A stretch of DNA of 64,000 bases from JBPYFK01 sp051984675 (GCA_051984675.1 JBPYFK010000045.1:1-64000), one strand, 5' to 3'. Positions 38,317 to 47,734 are shown, numbered from the stretch's first letter. Made by a program: numbers and translations. Notes: generated by a model not told the origin, from the sequence alone.

Positions 38317-39285
38317 TCATGGCATCAGGAGCAGCTTGCCGGTCGTGCGGCGGCCTTCGAGGTCTTCGTGCGCTTGCCGGGCGTCCGCGAGCGGGTAGGT
38401 GGCACCGACGTGGATGCGCAGGCTGCCATCGGCGACGGCGGTGAGCACCTCACCTGCCCGCCAGTCGAGTTCCTCCCTGGTCAGGAGGTGGTGCGCCAGG
38501 GTCGGGCGGGTGAGGAACGCCGAGCCGGCCACGTTCAGCCGCTGCGGGTCGACCGGTGGTACCGGTCCGCTCGCCGCGCCGAACAGCGCGAGCGTGCCGC
38601 GCGGGCGGAGGCTGGCGAGGCTGGCATCGAAGGTGTCCTTGCCGACGCCGTCGTACACGACGTCGACGCCCCTGCCGCCGGTGAGTTCGCGGACCGCGGG
38701 CGCGACCTCCTTCTCCGTGTACCGGATGATCTCGTCCGCGCCGGCTTCGCGGGCCAGCTTCTCCTTGTCCGCGGTCGACACGGTGCCGATGACCTTGCCG
38801 CCCAGCGCCTTGATGTACTGGGTGAGCAGGAGGCCCATGCCGCCGGCGGCGGCGGTCACCAGCGCGGTGTCGCCCTCGGAGATCGGGAAGGTCGAGCGCA
38901 CCAGGTAGTGCGTCGTCATGCCCTGCAGCATCGACGCGGCGGCCGTGGCGGTGTCGACACCGTCCGGTACGCGCACCGCCTGGTCGGTCGGCACCACGGT
39001 CTGCTCGGCGTAGCTGCCGAGGCTGGTCGCCCAGGCGACCCGGTCACCAGGGGAGATCCCGGTGACTCCGGCGCCCACCGCGGTGACCGTACCGGCACCC
39101 TCGGAGCCCGGAGTGAACGGAAGGGGCACCTGGTAGATGCCACTGCGCTGGTAGGTGTCGATGAAGTTCACCCCGGCGGCGGTGACCTCGACCAGCAGCT
39201 GTCCTTCACCCGGTTCCGGCTGGTCGACTTCGGCGAGCCGCAGGACCTCCGGCCCCCCGCGTTCCTCGACCCGGATCGCACGCAT
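38317..39285 (-). CDS. qor: NADPH:quinone reductase, zinc-independent MDR family
   Basis: 322 residues from ATG 39285, with GGGAGG 6 bases upstream; the longer frame to 39429 would translate the upstream tandem repeat and is rejected. N-terminal GroES-like domain (GVNFIDTYQRSGIYQVPLP, PGSEGAGTV), then a Rossmann domain with AAAGGMGLLLTQYIKALG (NADPH-binding) and GVDVVYDGVGKDTFDASL. No zinc ligands, as in Qor/zeta-crystallin. It reduces quinones with NADPH by one electron. Its position next to ctaB is conserved in mycobacteria (Rv1454c). Confidence 0.92.
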   Translation of the reverse strand: MRAIRVEERGGPEVLRLAEVDQPEPGEGQLLVEVTAAGVNFIDTYQRSGIYQVPLPFTPGSEGAGTVTAVGAGVTGISPGDRVAWATSLGSYAEQTVVPTDQAVRVPDGVDTATAAASMLQGMTTHYLVRSTFPISEGDTALVTAAAGGMGLLLTQYIKALGGKVIGTVSTADKEKLAREAGADEIIRYTEKEVAPAVRELTGGRGVDVVYDGVGKDTFDASLASLRPRGTLALFGAASGPVPPVDPQRLNVAGSAFLTRPTLAHHLLTREELDWRAGEVLTAVADGSLRIHVGATYPLADARQAHEDLEGRRTTGKLLLMP

Positions 39286-39299
39286 CGGTTCCTCCCTCG

Positions 39300-39353
39300 T
39301 TGAGCACGCACCTGCCGTTGAGCACGCACCTGCCGTTGAACACGCATCTGCCG
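39300..39353 (+). repeat. Three tandem copies of an 18-bp unit upstream of qor
   Basis: TTGAGCACGCACCTGCCG at 39300-39317 and 39318-39335, then a copy with two substitutions at 39336-39353. It lies 15 bases upstream of the qor start codon, so it overlaps the region where the qor promoter or leader must be. Confidence 0.9.
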
Positions 39354-39448
39354 CACGTACGGCGGATGATCTCTCGAACGGCTCAACCCCAGCAGAGACG
39401 TGAGCATTCCCGCACCCTGTGACGATCAAAACCGGTTGGTCGGTGCCT

Positions 39449-39454
39449 TAAGAT
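39449..39454 (+). promoter_or_regulatory. -10 element, leaderless promoter of the 106-residue protein
   Basis: TAAGAT ends 7 bases before ATG 39462, and no ribosome site is present. GGTTGGTC about 13 bases upstream of it may serve as a weak -35. Confidence 0.6.
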
Positions 39455-39461
39455 CTGCGAC

Positions 39462-39782
39462 ATGGCAACGGCCGAGAAGCAAGAGTCAGAGACAACGCGC
39501 GCTCCCAAGGCCGCGGTGGGTCGCACCTCAGCCTTCGTCAAGCAGCACGGCGCTCCGGCGCGTGCGGTCGTGGAGAACCTCGGGCGCACGGGTGCCCGGA
39601 TCGTACTCATCGGCGCGGACGGCGCACTGGGTGACGTGCTGGTGCCGGATGTGGCCACCGGTGAAGCCGTCGTGGCGGCGGTGGACAAGCTGGAAGCCAG
39701 CGAGTGGGATACCGACACCACGGCAGCGCTGAAGATCGGTGCGCGGCACCGCCGCCGGATGGCCGGTCCGCGGGCGCGTTGA
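39462..39782 (+). CDS. Small conserved-looking protein of unknown function
   Basis: 106 residues, no family I recognise. The first 20 residues are charged and disordered (MATAEKQESETTRAPKAA). The core alternates hydrophobic strands and helices (ARIVLIGADGALGDVLVPD, GEAVVAAVDKLEASEWD), suggesting a small alpha/beta domain, and the last 20 residues are strongly basic (GARHRRRMAGPRAR). Its TGA overlaps the ATG of the ATP-grasp gene (TGATG), so the two are translationally coupled. It has its own leaderless promoter. It could be a partner, regulator or even a protein substrate of the ATP-grasp enzyme; none of this is shown by the sequence. Confidence 0.65.
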   Translation: MATAEKQESETTRAPKAAVGRTSAFVKQHGAPARAVVENLGRTGARIVLIGADGALGDVLVPDVATGEAVVAAVDKLEASEWDTDTTAALKIGARHRRRMAGPRAR

Positions 39783-40693
39783 TGCGCCAGGCACCGGCCC
39801 CCCGTGTCCTGCTGGCGAGTTGTGCCAGGCTGCCCACGTCGGACGGTGATGACGACGCTCTTCCGCCGGCTCTGGCTGATCTCGGGGTCACCGCGTCCTG
39901 GGCGGTATGGGACGACCCGCAGGCCGGTTTCGACTCCGCCGATCTCGTCGTGCTGCGCTGCCCCTGGGATTACACGTGGCGGCTCGACGAGTTCCTGAGC
40001 TGGTGCGAGTCCGTTCCCGCGCTGGCCAATCCGGTGGATGTGGTCCGCTGGAACACGCACAAGACGTACCTGACCGAGCTGCGGAAGGTGGGCGCTCCAG
40101 TCGTCCCGACGCAGGTGGTGGCTCCGGGCGAGAGCGTCGACTGGTCGAGCGAGGCCGGGCTGCCCGGCCGCGAGGTCGTCGTCAAGCCCGCCGTGGCCGC
40201 CGGATCGCGCGGTGCGGAGCGGTTCCGCGCCGGCGATGTCGCCGGCGCCGAGCATCACCTGGAAGCGTTGCACCGCGACGGCCAGTCCGCGCTGGTGCAG
40301 CCTTACCAGGCGGCGGTGGACGAGGAAGGCGAGACCGCGCTGGTGTTCTTCGGCGGGGTCTTCTCGCACGCGTTCAGCAAGGGGCCGATGCTCAACAGGT
40401 CGTCCCGAATGGACGGATCGGGTTTGTTCGTCGCCGAGCGCGTGGGGATCGCCGAGCCGACGCCGGCGCTGCGCAACGTGGCGGAAGACACGCTCGACGC
40501 CGCGTGCGAGCTCCTCGGGCGCACGCGGTCCGACCTGCTCTACGCCCGCGTGGACCTGGTCCGGTCCGAATCCGGTGCTCCGCTGTTGCTGGAGCTGGAG
40601 CTCGCGGAGCCCTCGCTGGGGTTCCGGCACGCCGACGCCGCCGCGCCGCTGCGGTTCGCTTCCGCCGTGCGGGCGGCCCTCGCGCGGCGCTAG
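39782..40693 (+). CDS. ATP-grasp fold ligase of unknown specificity
   Basis: 303 residues from ATG 39782, overlapping the previous stop. Recognisable features: a pre-ATP-grasp Rossmann part (VLLASCARLPT, LVVLRCPWDYTW), WNTHKTYLTELRKVGAPVVPT, the strand with a catalytic lysine EVVVKPAVAAGSRGAERF (phosphate-binding loop), LVQPYQAAVDEEGETALVFFGGVFSHAFSKGP, and the metal-binding end PLLLELELAEPSLGF (two glutamates). The layout is that of RimK/glutathione-synthetase-like carboxylate-amine ligases. The substrate is unknown. It is followed by a GbsR/MarR-type regulator on the same strand. Confidence 0.8.
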   Translation: MRQAPAPRVLLASCARLPTSDGDDDALPPALADLGVTASWAVWDDPQAGFDSADLVVLRCPWDYTWRLDEFLSWCESVPALANPVDVVRWNTHKTYLTELRKVGAPVVPTQVVAPGESVDWSSEAGLPGREVVVKPAVAAGSRGAERFRAGDVAGAEHHLEALHRDGQSALVQPYQAAVDEEGETALVFFGGVFSHAFSKGPMLNRSSRMDGSGLFVAERVGIAEPTPALRNVAEDTLDAACELLGRTRSDLLYARVDLVRSESGAPLLLELELAEPSLGFRHADAAAPLRFASAVRAALARR

Positions 40694-40779
40694 TACGGCC
40701 GGGTCGCTGGCCTCGAAGATCACTGCCGTCTATCGTTTCAACCCAGACCGAAGTTGATCGATGGGTGCTGGGAGCAACG

Positions 40780-41271
40780 GTGGTGGAGTACGCGCAGCGA
40801 ACCGATCGCCCCGCGATGTCGGAGTGGATCGAGCAGTTCGCCGCCCACTTCGAGGCCACCGAGGGAATGCCGCTGATCGCCGGCCGCATCCTGGCGTTCC
40901 TGCTCATCTGCGACCCGCCGGAGCGCACGGCGGCCGAGCTGTCGCACGCGCTCAGCGCCAGCAGCGGCTCGGTCAGCACGAACGTGCGGCTGTTGCTGCG
41001 CCTGGGCGTCATCTCGAAAACGACGCGCCAGGGCCGGGAAGCGGCCCTGTACCGCATCGAGGAGGACCGCTGGCCGCAGCTGGTGCGCAGTCGGATGGAA
41101 CGGGTGACCGCCCTGGAGGAGCTGACCGAGTCCGGCCTGCGCATGTTCAGCGGGCAGGGCGAGCGAGCCCGGAGGCTGCGCACGGTCCACGAGTTCTACC
41201 GCTGGCTGGCGGGCGAGATGCCGGGACTGTGGCAGCGCTGGGAACGCGAGGGTCGCCGCCGGCCCCGCTGA
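40780..41271 (+). CDS. GbsR/MarR-type winged-helix regulator
   Basis: 163 residues from GTG 40780, chosen because GGGAG lies 5 bases upstream; a GTG at 40765 is possible. The winged-helix region is at about residues 20-90 (AGRILAFLLICDPPERTAAELSHALSASSGSVSTNVRLLLRLGVI and the basic TRQGREAALYRI wing). The C-terminal part is helical (RVTALEELTESGLRMF). This family responds to small effectors and often controls transport or osmoprotectant genes. Upstream, TCAAC and GTTGA form an inverted repeat at 40738-40757, a possible autoregulatory site near the TATCGT -10 element (40731-40736). Confidence 0.8.
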   Translation: MVEYAQRTDRPAMSEWIEQFAAHFEATEGMPLIAGRILAFLLICDPPERTAAELSHALSASSGSVSTNVRLLLRLGVISKTTRQGREAALYRIEEDRWPQLVRSRMERVTALEELTESGLRMFSGQGERARRLRTVHEFYRWLAGEMPGLWQRWEREGRRRPR

Positions 41272-41310
41272 CGTGTCCCTGCGGACGTCCCCCCCGCTAA
41301 TGACCCGGAG

Positions 41311-42285
41311 TCAGGCCGTGACCGGCTGCTCGCTGCCCTCCCGCGACGGGCTGTCCGGGGTCTCCTGCGGGCGTGGCCCACGGAAGCGGGACTCGTTCCA
41401 CAGCAATGCGGTGGTGATGATCACCAGGGTCGAACCCAGCACGTGCAGGACGACCAGCGACGAGGGGACCTTGAGCAGGTACTGCACCGATCCGAGCACG
41501 CCCTGCGCCAGCACCGCCACGCACACCCAGACATAGGCGCGGAGCAGGCCCTTGGTGGGTCGGGCGCCGCGCAGGCGGACCCCGAACACCGCCAGCAGGC
41601 ACAGGAAGGCCATGACCAGCATCCCGTGACCCTCCACGAGTTGCTCGATCGGCAGCGGCAGTCTCGGCGTCTTGGCGTCACCGGCGTGCGGCCCCGCACT
41701 GGTGACCAGCGTGCCCGCCGTCAGCATCCCGGCCAGCACGACCGTCTGCGCCACCAGCAGCTTGCGCATCGCCGGTGGGAGCACTGCCTGCGCCGGGCGG
41801 TCGCTTTCGCCGGCGACCTTCACCAGGCGTGCGGCCAACCAGATCAGCAGCGCCGAGAGCAGGAAGTGCACCGACACGCTCCACCACTGCAACCCGGTGA
41901 GCACGGTCATCCCACCGACAACGGCCTGCACGACGACGCCGACCGGCATCACCGCCGCCCACCGCACCAGGCGGGGGCGGGAGGGCTTCGTCAGCCACGC
42001 GGCGACCAGGCAGGCCACGGCGACGAACCCGACCAGGCCGGTCAGCATCCGATTGCCGAACTCGATGACCTGGTGCAGCGCCGCGACCTGCGCGTTGGAG
42101 ACCGGCACCATGCTGCCGGGGAAGCACTGTGGCCACGTCGGGCAGCCCAGCCCCGATCCCGTGACCCGGACGACGGAACCGGTGACGGTGATCAACGCCT
42201 GGGTGACCATCACCGCGATGGCCAGCCCGCGCATGATCACCGGGGGAGTGCTGGGAATGCGGAAACTCCTGGAGCGCTCGGGCAC
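41311..42285 (-). CDS. ctaA: Heme A synthase
   Basis: 324 residues from GTG 42285, eight membrane helices. Conserved features: GSVVRVTGSGLGCPTWPQC, HQVIEFGNRMLTG (histidine plus EFxNR), the paired-histidine helices with SVHFLLSALL, EGHGMLVMAFL and VVLHVLGSTLVI. It oxidises heme O to heme A for cytochrome c oxidase. In mycobacteria the same gene (Rv1456c) sits just before the ABC exporter, as here. Confidence 0.93.
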   Translation of the reverse strand: MPERSRSFRIPSTPPVIMRGLAIAVMVTQALITVTGSVVRVTGSGLGCPTWPQCFPGSMVPVSNAQVAALHQVIEFGNRMLTGLVGFVAVACLVAAWLTKPSRPRLVRWAAVMPVGVVVQAVVGGMTVLTGLQWWSVSVHFLLSALLIWLAARLVKVAGESDRPAQAVLPPAMRKLLVAQTVVLAGMLTAGTLVTSAGPHAGDAKTPRLPLPIEQLVEGHGMLVMAFLCLLAVFGVRLRGARPTKGLLRAYVWVCVAVLAQGVLGSVQYLLKVPSSLVVLHVLGSTLVIITTALLWNESRFRGPRPQETPDSPSREGSEQPVTA

Positions 42286-42333
42286 GAACTCGATGGTATG
42301 CGTAGCTGCGCGACGCGGGCGTTTCGGGGCTGC

Positions 42334-43176
42334 TCACGTCAAGCGAGTCGTGCGGGTCGCGAGCAGACCCGCTGCCACGCCCCACGCGGCGAGCACGGCG
42401 ATGTGCTGGAAGCCCGGGAAGCCGCCGTTGAGCACCCCGCTCAACGCCTCGGCGAGCGCTCCCGACGGCAGGTACTGCGCGATGGTGGCCACCGGCCCCG
42501 GCAGATCGGCCAGCGGCAGCGCCAGCCCGCCGACCAGCAGCAGCAGGAACCACACCGCGTTGGCCACGGCAAGCACGATCTCCGCGCGCAGCGCGCCCCC
42601 CACCAGCACGCCGGCAGCGCCGAACGCCAGCGTTCCGAGTACCAGCAGCGGGATCGCCGCCACCACGCCGAGCACGGGCGGGTGCCAACCGAGCAGCAAC
42701 GCCGTGCCGCCGAGCACCACGGCCTGCAACGCGACCACGATCAGCGCTGCCAAAACCCGGCCGGAGACCAGGGTCCAGCGCGGCAGCGCCGTGGCCGCCA
42801 GCCGCTTGATGACGCCGTATCGGCGGTCGAACCCCAGCGCGATGGCCTGCCCGGTGAACGCCGTGGACATCACGGCCAGTGCCAGTACGCGAGGAGCCAC
42901 CGACTCCACCCGGGGCTGCGTGACGAACCCGATGTTGAGCTCGCTCAACCCGATCAGCAGGGCCAGCGGGATGATCAGGTTCAGCAGCGCCTGCTCGCCG
43001 TGGCGCAGCGTCAGCAGCGCCTCCATGCGGGTGTGGGCAGCGAGCATGCGCGCCGGCCCTCCCCGACCGGGGGCGGGACGGAACGTCCCGGGTGGGAAGC
43101 CCCGGCCGGCGGCACCCGCGGTGGCCGCGCCCGTTGCCTTGGTGCCGGCGGCTTGAGGTTCGGAATCCACGCTCAC
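42334..43176 (-). CDS. ABC transporter permease
   Basis: 280 residues from GTG 43176, six membrane helices after a 45-residue glycine/proline-rich tail. Family ABC-2 (DrrB-like) with LRHGEQALLNLIIPLALLIG at the start and RRYGVIKRLAATALPRW in the first loop. It overlaps its ATPase partner by four bases. Equivalent genes (Rv1457c/Rv1458c) precede sufR in mycobacteria and their substrate is unknown. Confidence 0.88.
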   Translation of the reverse strand: MSVDSEPQAAGTKATGAATAGAAGRGFPPGTFRPAPGRGGPARMLAAHTRMEALLTLRHGEQALLNLIIPLALLIGLSELNIGFVTQPRVESVAPRVLALAVMSTAFTGQAIALGFDRRYGVIKRLAATALPRWTLVSGRVLAALIVVALQAVVLGGTALLLGWHPPVLGVVAAIPLLVLGTLAFGAAGVLVGGALRAEIVLAVANAVWFLLLLVGGLALPLADLPGPVATIAQYLPSGALAEALSGVLNGGFPGFQHIAVLAAWGVAAGLLATRTTRLT

Positions 43177-44111
43177 GAGCGGAGCTCCCGTCCGGTCAGT
43201 TCGAGAAAGACGTCTTCCAGGCTGCGGCGACAGACTCGCAGCTCCTCAGCCAGGACACCATGCTGCGCGCACCAGGCGGTGACCGTGGACACGACCTGCG
43301 GGTCGATGGCACAGCGGACGGAGTAGTCGCCGGCTCGCACCTCGGTGACCTGGCAGTCTTCGGGCAGCGCGGAGGCCAGCAGTTCCACGTCGAGTGCGGG
43401 CTGCGAGCGGAAGCGCAGTTCCTGGTTGCTGTCGTGAGCGGCCGTGAGCTCGGCGGTGGTTCCGCTGGCCACCGCACGGCCGTGGTCGACGATCACGACG
43501 TCGTCGGCGAGCGTCTCCGCCTCGTCCATCAGGTGGGTGGTCAGCAGCACGCTGACGCCGTCGGAGCGCAGCGCGGAGATCAGATCCCACACCAGGTGGC
43601 GAGCCTGGGGGTCCATACCCGCCGTGGGTTCGTCGAGGAACACCAGCTCAGGGCGGCCCACCAGGGCGCACGCCAGGGACAGTCGCTGTTGCTGACCACC
43701 GGAGAGTCGCTTGTAGGGGGTGCGGACCGCCCCGGCGAGACCGAGCAGGTCGAGCAACCAGTCCGGGTCCAGCGGGTTGGCGGCGCAGGACGCGACCAGG
43801 CGCAGCATCTCGTCGGCCCGCACGCCCGGGTAAGCGCCGCCGCCTTGCGGCATCACGCCGATCCGGGGCCGCAGGGCGTCCCCGTCCGTGCTCGGGTCGA
43901 GCCCGAGCACGCGCACCGCTCCCTCGCTCGGGCGCAGGAAGCCCTCGCAGGTTTCCACGGTGGTGGTCTTGCCGGCCCCGTTCGGTCCGAGCAGCGCCAG
44001 GATCGACCCTCGGCGCAGGCTCAGATCGAGCCCGGCCACGGCAACGGTTTCCCCGAAACGTGTAACCAGACCGGAGATCTGGACGGCGAGATCGGCGTCG
44101 TTCGGGCTCAC
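43173..44111 (-). CDS. ABC transporter ATP-binding protein
   Basis: 312 residues from GTG 44111. Walker A LLGPNGAGKTTTVE (about 39-52), Q-loop MPQGGGAYPG, signature LSGGQQQRLSLACAL, Walker B LVFLDEPTAGMDP and H-loop LLTTHLMDE are all intact. It is a DrrA/CcmA-type exporter ATPase with a 90-residue C-terminal extension. It is divergent from sufR, sharing a 143-base promoter region with the SUF operon, so iron-sulfur status may affect both. Confidence 0.92.
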   Translation of the reverse strand: MSPNDADLAVQISGLVTRFGETVAVAGLDLSLRRGSILALLGPNGAGKTTTVETCEGFLRPSEGAVRVLGLDPSTDGDALRPRIGVMPQGGGAYPGVRADEMLRLVASCAANPLDPDWLLDLLGLAGAVRTPYKRLSGGQQQRLSLACALVGRPELVFLDEPTAGMDPQARHLVWDLISALRSDGVSVLLTTHLMDEAETLADDVVIVDHGRAVASGTTAELTAAHDSNQELRFRSQPALDVELLASALPEDCQVTEVRAGDYSVRCAIDPQVVSTVTAWCAQHGVLAEELRVCRRSLEDVFLELTGRELRS

Positions 44112-44233
44112 AGCACCCCAGAGTAGGTTGTGACGCGAGGTACACCCGCGCGGGGAGCGGAATGATCAGGCTCGCGTATCTCGTTGGGTGAGTCGGGTCA
44201 CGTATACCCCCGGCTCGTATGGCCAGCTCGATG

Positions 44234-44250
44234 GAAATAGGTAACATTTC
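44234..44250 (+). promoter_or_regulatory. sufR operator/promoter candidate
   Basis: GAAAT (44234-44238) and ATTTC (44246-44250) form a perfect dyad around TAACAT, a good -10 element at 44242-44247, exactly 7 bases before GTG 44255. A repressor on this dyad would block the -10 directly. SufR binding to its own promoter is known for the family; assignment of this dyad to SufR is inference. Confidence 0.5.
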
Positions 44251-44254
44251 TGTT

Positions 44255-45085
44255 GTGAAAAAAGCCGCGACGTCTCGGACGGTCTCCGTGGGCCAGGTTG
44301 GCCCCGCGGAGCACGAGGCTGCCCAGCTGGGCAGCCCCGCGCAGTCCAGCGAGCGGCGTACCCGGCAGGCAGTCGCACGGCTGCTGCTGGAACAGGGTCC
44401 GGTCACGGCGGCAGCGATCGCCGATGAGCTGGGCCTGAGCCCGGCGGCGGTACGGCGGCACTTGGACGCGCTCCTCGCCAGCGGCGAGGCATGCACCAGG
44501 GAGTCGTCCGCCCGCGCCCGTCGGGGACGGGGTCGGCCAGCCAAGCAGTTCCTGCTCACCGAGATGGGGCGGGCACGGTTCGGTCACGCCTACGATGACC
44601 TGGCCGTGGCGGCCCTGCGGTTCCTCGCCGAGAACGCCGGTGAGGAGGCGGTTCGCTCGTTTGCCCAACGGCGGATGACGGCGTTGGTGAACAGTCACCG
44701 CACGGAAGTCGCCGCGGGACGGACCACGGTCGAGCGTGCGGAGGCTCTCGCCAGCGCGCTGAGCAGCGAGGGCTACGCTGCCTCGACACGCCGTGTCGGG
44801 TCGGGTGAGCAGCTCTGCCAGCACCACTGCCCGGTAGCGCACGTCGCTGCGGACTTCCCGCAGCTGTGCGAGGCCGAGACGGCTGCGTTCGCCGAAGTTC
44901 TCGGCACCCACGTGCAGCGGCTGGCCACGATCGCCAATGGTGACGCGGTCTGCACCACTCACGTACCGCTTTCGCGGTCCGAGCAGCCGAGCGGGGAAGG
45001 CTCGGACACTGAACAGACATCTGCTGGGTCGCGGAAGGCACAGCAGGACGATGCCCCGATTCCACATGGAGGGGAGCCCGTATGA
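44255..45085 (+). CDS. sufR: Iron-sulfur sensing repressor SufR
   Basis: 276 residues from GTG 44255; the frame opens at 44219, but the -10 TAACAT 7 bases before the GTG makes a leaderless start there more likely. The N-terminal winged helix (about 31-95, [23 protein letters not shown]) is followed by a basic [13 protein letters not shown]. Four cysteines at 188, 192, 205 and 233 (CQHHC, LCEAE, AVCTTH) match the SufR cluster-binding pattern, three of which hold the cluster. It represses the suf operon when clusters are plentiful. It overlaps sufB by four bases. Confidence 0.9.
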   Translation: MKKAATSRTVSVGQVGPAEHEAAQLGSPAQSSERRTRQAVARLLLEQGPVTAAAIADELGLSPAAVRRHLDALLASGEACTRESSARARRGRGRPAKQFLLTEMGRARFGHAYDDLAVAALRFLAENAGEEAVRSFAQRRMTALVNSHRTEVAAGRTTVERAEALASALSSEGYAASTRRVGSGEQLCQHHCPVAHVAADFPQLCEAETAAFAEVLGTHVQRLATIANGDAVCTTHVPLSRSEQPSGEGSDTEQTSAGSRKAQQDDAPIPHGGEPV

Positions 45086-46548
45086 CTGCCGCTGCGGAGC
45101 AGCGCACACCCACCACGGTGCCGAACGCCTCGCAAAAGCCGCTGAGTCAGGATGAGACGCTGGCGGCGCTGGGCAACTACGAGTACGGCTGGGCCGACCC
45201 GGACGTCGCTGGTGCGAGTGCGCGCCGAGGTCTGAACGAGGATGTCGTCCGCGACATCTCGGAGAAGAAGGACGAGCCGGAGTGGATGCTGGAGTCCCGG
45301 CTGAAGGCGTTGCGGCTGTTCGACCGCAAGCCGATGCCGAACTGGGGAGCCGACCTCTCCGGGATCGACTTCGAGCGCATCAAGTACTTCGTGCGCTCGA
45401 CCGAGGAGCAGGCGCAGACCTGGGACGACCTGCCTGAGGACATCAAGAACACCTACGACAAGCTGGGCATCCCGGAGGCGGAGAAGCAGCGGCTGGTCGC
45501 CGGTGTCGCCGCCCAGTACGAGTCCGAGGTGGTCTACCACAAGATCCGCGAGGACCTTGAGGAAAAGGGCGTGATCTTCCTGGACACCGACACCGGTCTG
45601 CGGGAGCACCCCGAACTGTTCGAGGAGTACTTCGGTTCGGTGATCCCGGCCGGGGACAACAAGTTCTCCGCGCTGAACACGGCGGTGTGGTCCGGCGGGT
45701 CGTTCATCTACGTGCCGAAGGGCGTGCACGTGGACATCCCGCTGCAGGCGTACTTCCGCATCAACACAGAGAACATGGGTCAGTTCGAGCGGACCCTGAT
45801 CATCGTCGACGAGGGCGCGTACGTGCACTACGTCGAGGGCTGCACGGCGCCGATCTACTCCAGTGACTCGCTGCACTCGGCGGTTGTGGAGATCATCGTC
45901 AAGAAGAACGCCCGGTGCCGCTACACGACCATCCAGAACTGGTCGAACAACGTCTACAACCTGGTCACCAAGCGGGCCAAGGCCGAAGAGGGCGCCACCA
46001 TGGAATGGGTGGACGGCAACCTGGGTTCCAAGGTGACGATGAAGTACCCGTCGGTGTTCCTCATGGGCGAGCACGCCAAGGGCGAGGTGCTGTCGGTGGC
46101 CTTCGCCGGCCAGGGCCAGCACCAGGACGCGGGCGCGAAGATGGAGCACATGGCTCCGCACACGTCCTCGACGATCGTGTCCAAGTCGATCGCGCGCGGC
46201 GGCGGCCGTACCTCGTACCGCGGCCTGGTCAAGGTCGCCAAGCGGGCCAACCACTCGGCGTCCACGGTGAAGTGCGACGCCCTGCTGGTGGACACGATCA
46301 GCCGATCGGACACGTACCCGTACGTGGACATCCGGGTGGACGACGTGTCGATGGGCCACGAGGCCACCGTGTCCAAGGTCAGTGACGACCAGCTGTTCTA
46401 CCTGATGCAGCGGGGCCTGACCGAGGACGAGGCGATGGCCATGGTGGTGCGCGGGTTCGTGGAACCGATCGCCCGCGAGCTGCCGATGGAGTACGCGCTG
46501 GAACTCAACCGCTTGATCGAGCTGCAGATGGAAGGGGCCGTCGGCTGA
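45082..46548 (+). CDS. sufB: Fe-S cluster scaffold protein SufB
   Basis: 488 residues from ATG 45082 (GGAGGGGAG upstream). Family segments: [33 protein letters not shown] (conserved cysteine), [27 protein letters not shown] and [27 protein letters not shown] (second conserved cysteine). There is no intein, unlike M. tuberculosis Rv1461 where sufB is split by one. SufB forms the SufBC2D scaffold. Confidence 0.95.
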   Translation: MTAAAEQRTPTTVPNASQKPLSQDETLAALGNYEYGWADPDVAGASARRGLNEDVVRDISEKKDEPEWMLESRLKALRLFDRKPMPNWGADLSGIDFERIKYFVRSTEEQAQTWDDLPEDIKNTYDKLGIPEAEKQRLVAGVAAQYESEVVYHKIREDLEEKGVIFLDTDTGLREHPELFEEYFGSVIPAGDNKFSALNTAVWSGGSFIYVPKGVHVDIPLQAYFRINTENMGQFERTLIIVDEGAYVHYVEGCTAPIYSSDSLHSAVVEIIVKKNARCRYTTIQNWSNNVYNLVTKRAKAEEGATMEWVDGNLGSKVTMKYPSVFLMGEHAKGEVLSVAFAGQGQHQDAGAKMEHMAPHTSSTIVSKSIARGGGRTSYRGLVKVAKRANHSASTVKCDALLVDTISRSDTYPYVDIRVDDVSMGHEATVSKVSDDQLFYLMQRGLTEDEAMAMVVRGFVEPIARELPMEYALELNRLIELQMEGAVG

Positions 46549-46549
46549 G

Positions 46550-47734
46550 ATGACGGAGTCGACACTGGACAAGTCCGGCCAGCACGGCCTCACCGAGCAC
46601 TCGCACGGCGGCGGCGTTCCCCAGGCTTCGCGTGGGGAACGCTTCACCGCCTACGACGTGGACGCCTTCGAGGTGCCCGGCGGTCGGGAAGAGGACTGGC
46701 GCTTCACGCCGATGAAGCGGCTGCGGGCCCTGCACAGCGGCGCTGCCGCCACCGGCTCGGTCAAGGTCGAGGTCGCCGGTAGCTCCGAGGTCAGCGTCGA
46801 GACGGTGAACCGGGAGGACGCGCGTCTCGGCGACGGCGGCATCCCGGCCGACCGGGTCGCGGCCCAGGCGTGGAACTCGTTCGGGGAAGCCACGATCATC
46901 ACGGTGCCGAAGGAGGTTCGCACCTCGTCCCCGGTGACGGTCACCGTGCACGGCCCGGGCGAGGGCGAGACGGCCTACGGTCACCTGCAACTGCGGGCCG
47001 AGCCGTTCGCCGAGTCCGTGATCGTGCTCGACTACCGGGGTTCGGGGGTGCTCGGCGACAACGTGGAGTTCGTCGTCGCCGAGTCGGCCAAGCTGTCCGT
47101 GGTCACCGTGCACGACTGGGCCGACGACGCGGTCCAGGTCGGTTCGCAGCACGTGAAGCTGGGCAAGGACGCGGTGTTCCGGCACCTCGCCGTCAGCCTC
47201 GGTGGCGACCTCGTCCGGGTGAACACCACGGTCACCTTCGGCGGGCGTGGCGGTGACGCCGAGCTGCTCGGCCTGTACTTCGCCGACGCCGGCCAGCACC
47301 TGGAGCACCGGATGCTGGTGGACCACGCCGAGCCGAACTGCCGGAGCAACGTCGCCTACAAGGGCGCGTTGCAGGGCAAGGACGCGCACACGGTCTGGAT
47401 CGGCGACGTCCTGATTCGGGCGGCGGCCGAAGGCACCGAGACCTTCGAGCTCAACCGCAACCTGGTGCTCACCGACGGCGCCCGCGCCGACTCGGTGCCG
47501 AACCTGGAGATCGAGACCGGCGAGATCGAAAGCGCCGGGCACGCCAGCGCCACCGGCCGGTTCGACGACGAGCAGCTGTTCTACCTGCGGGCCAGGGGCA
47601 TCCCGAAGGACCAGGCGCGCCGCTTGGTGGTGCGCGGGTTCTTCGGCGAGATCCTGCAGAAGATCACGGTGCCCGAGGTCCGTGAGCGGCTGGAAGCCGC
47701 GATCGAGGCCGAACTGGCGGCGGTCGGAGCATGA
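46550..47734 (+). CDS. sufD: Fe-S cluster assembly protein SufD
   Basis: 394 residues, starting one base after the sufB stop. FTPMKRL near residue 45, DYRGSGVLGDNVEFVVAESA, GQHLEHRMLVDHAEPNCRSNVAYKGAL, SAGHASATGRFDDEQLFYLRARGIPKDQARRLVVRGFFGE. SufD pairs with SufB and SufC. Its TGA overlaps a 22-codon ORF (47731-47799). Confidence 0.95.
   Translation: MTESTLDKSGQHGLTEHSHGGGVPQASRGERFTAYDVDAFEVPGGREEDWRFTPMKRLRALHSGAAATGSVKVEVAGSSEVSVETVNREDARLGDGGIPADRVAAQAWNSFGEATIITVPKEVRTSSPVTVTVHGPGEGETAYGHLQLRAEPFAESVIVLDYRGSGVLGDNVEFVVAESAKLSVVTVHDWADDAVQVGSQHVKLGKDAVFRHLAVSLGGDLVRVNTTVTFGGRGGDAELLGLYFADAGQHLEHRMLVDHAEPNCRSNVAYKGALQGKDAHTVWIGDVLIRAAAEGTETFELNRNLVLTDGARADSVPNLEIETGEIESAGHASATGRFDDEQLFYLRARGIPKDQARRLVVRGFFGEILQKITVPEVRERLEAAIEAELAAVGA

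Noticed and set aside
38317..39429. Longer QOR start giving an N-terminal DACSTAGACSTAG repeat
   Set aside because: That part only translates the 18-bp tandem repeat upstream; a perfect ribosome site precedes ATG 39285.
45082..46548. Possible intein in sufB as in M. tuberculosis
   Set aside because: The 488-residue protein is collinear with intein-free SufB and shows no inserted block.
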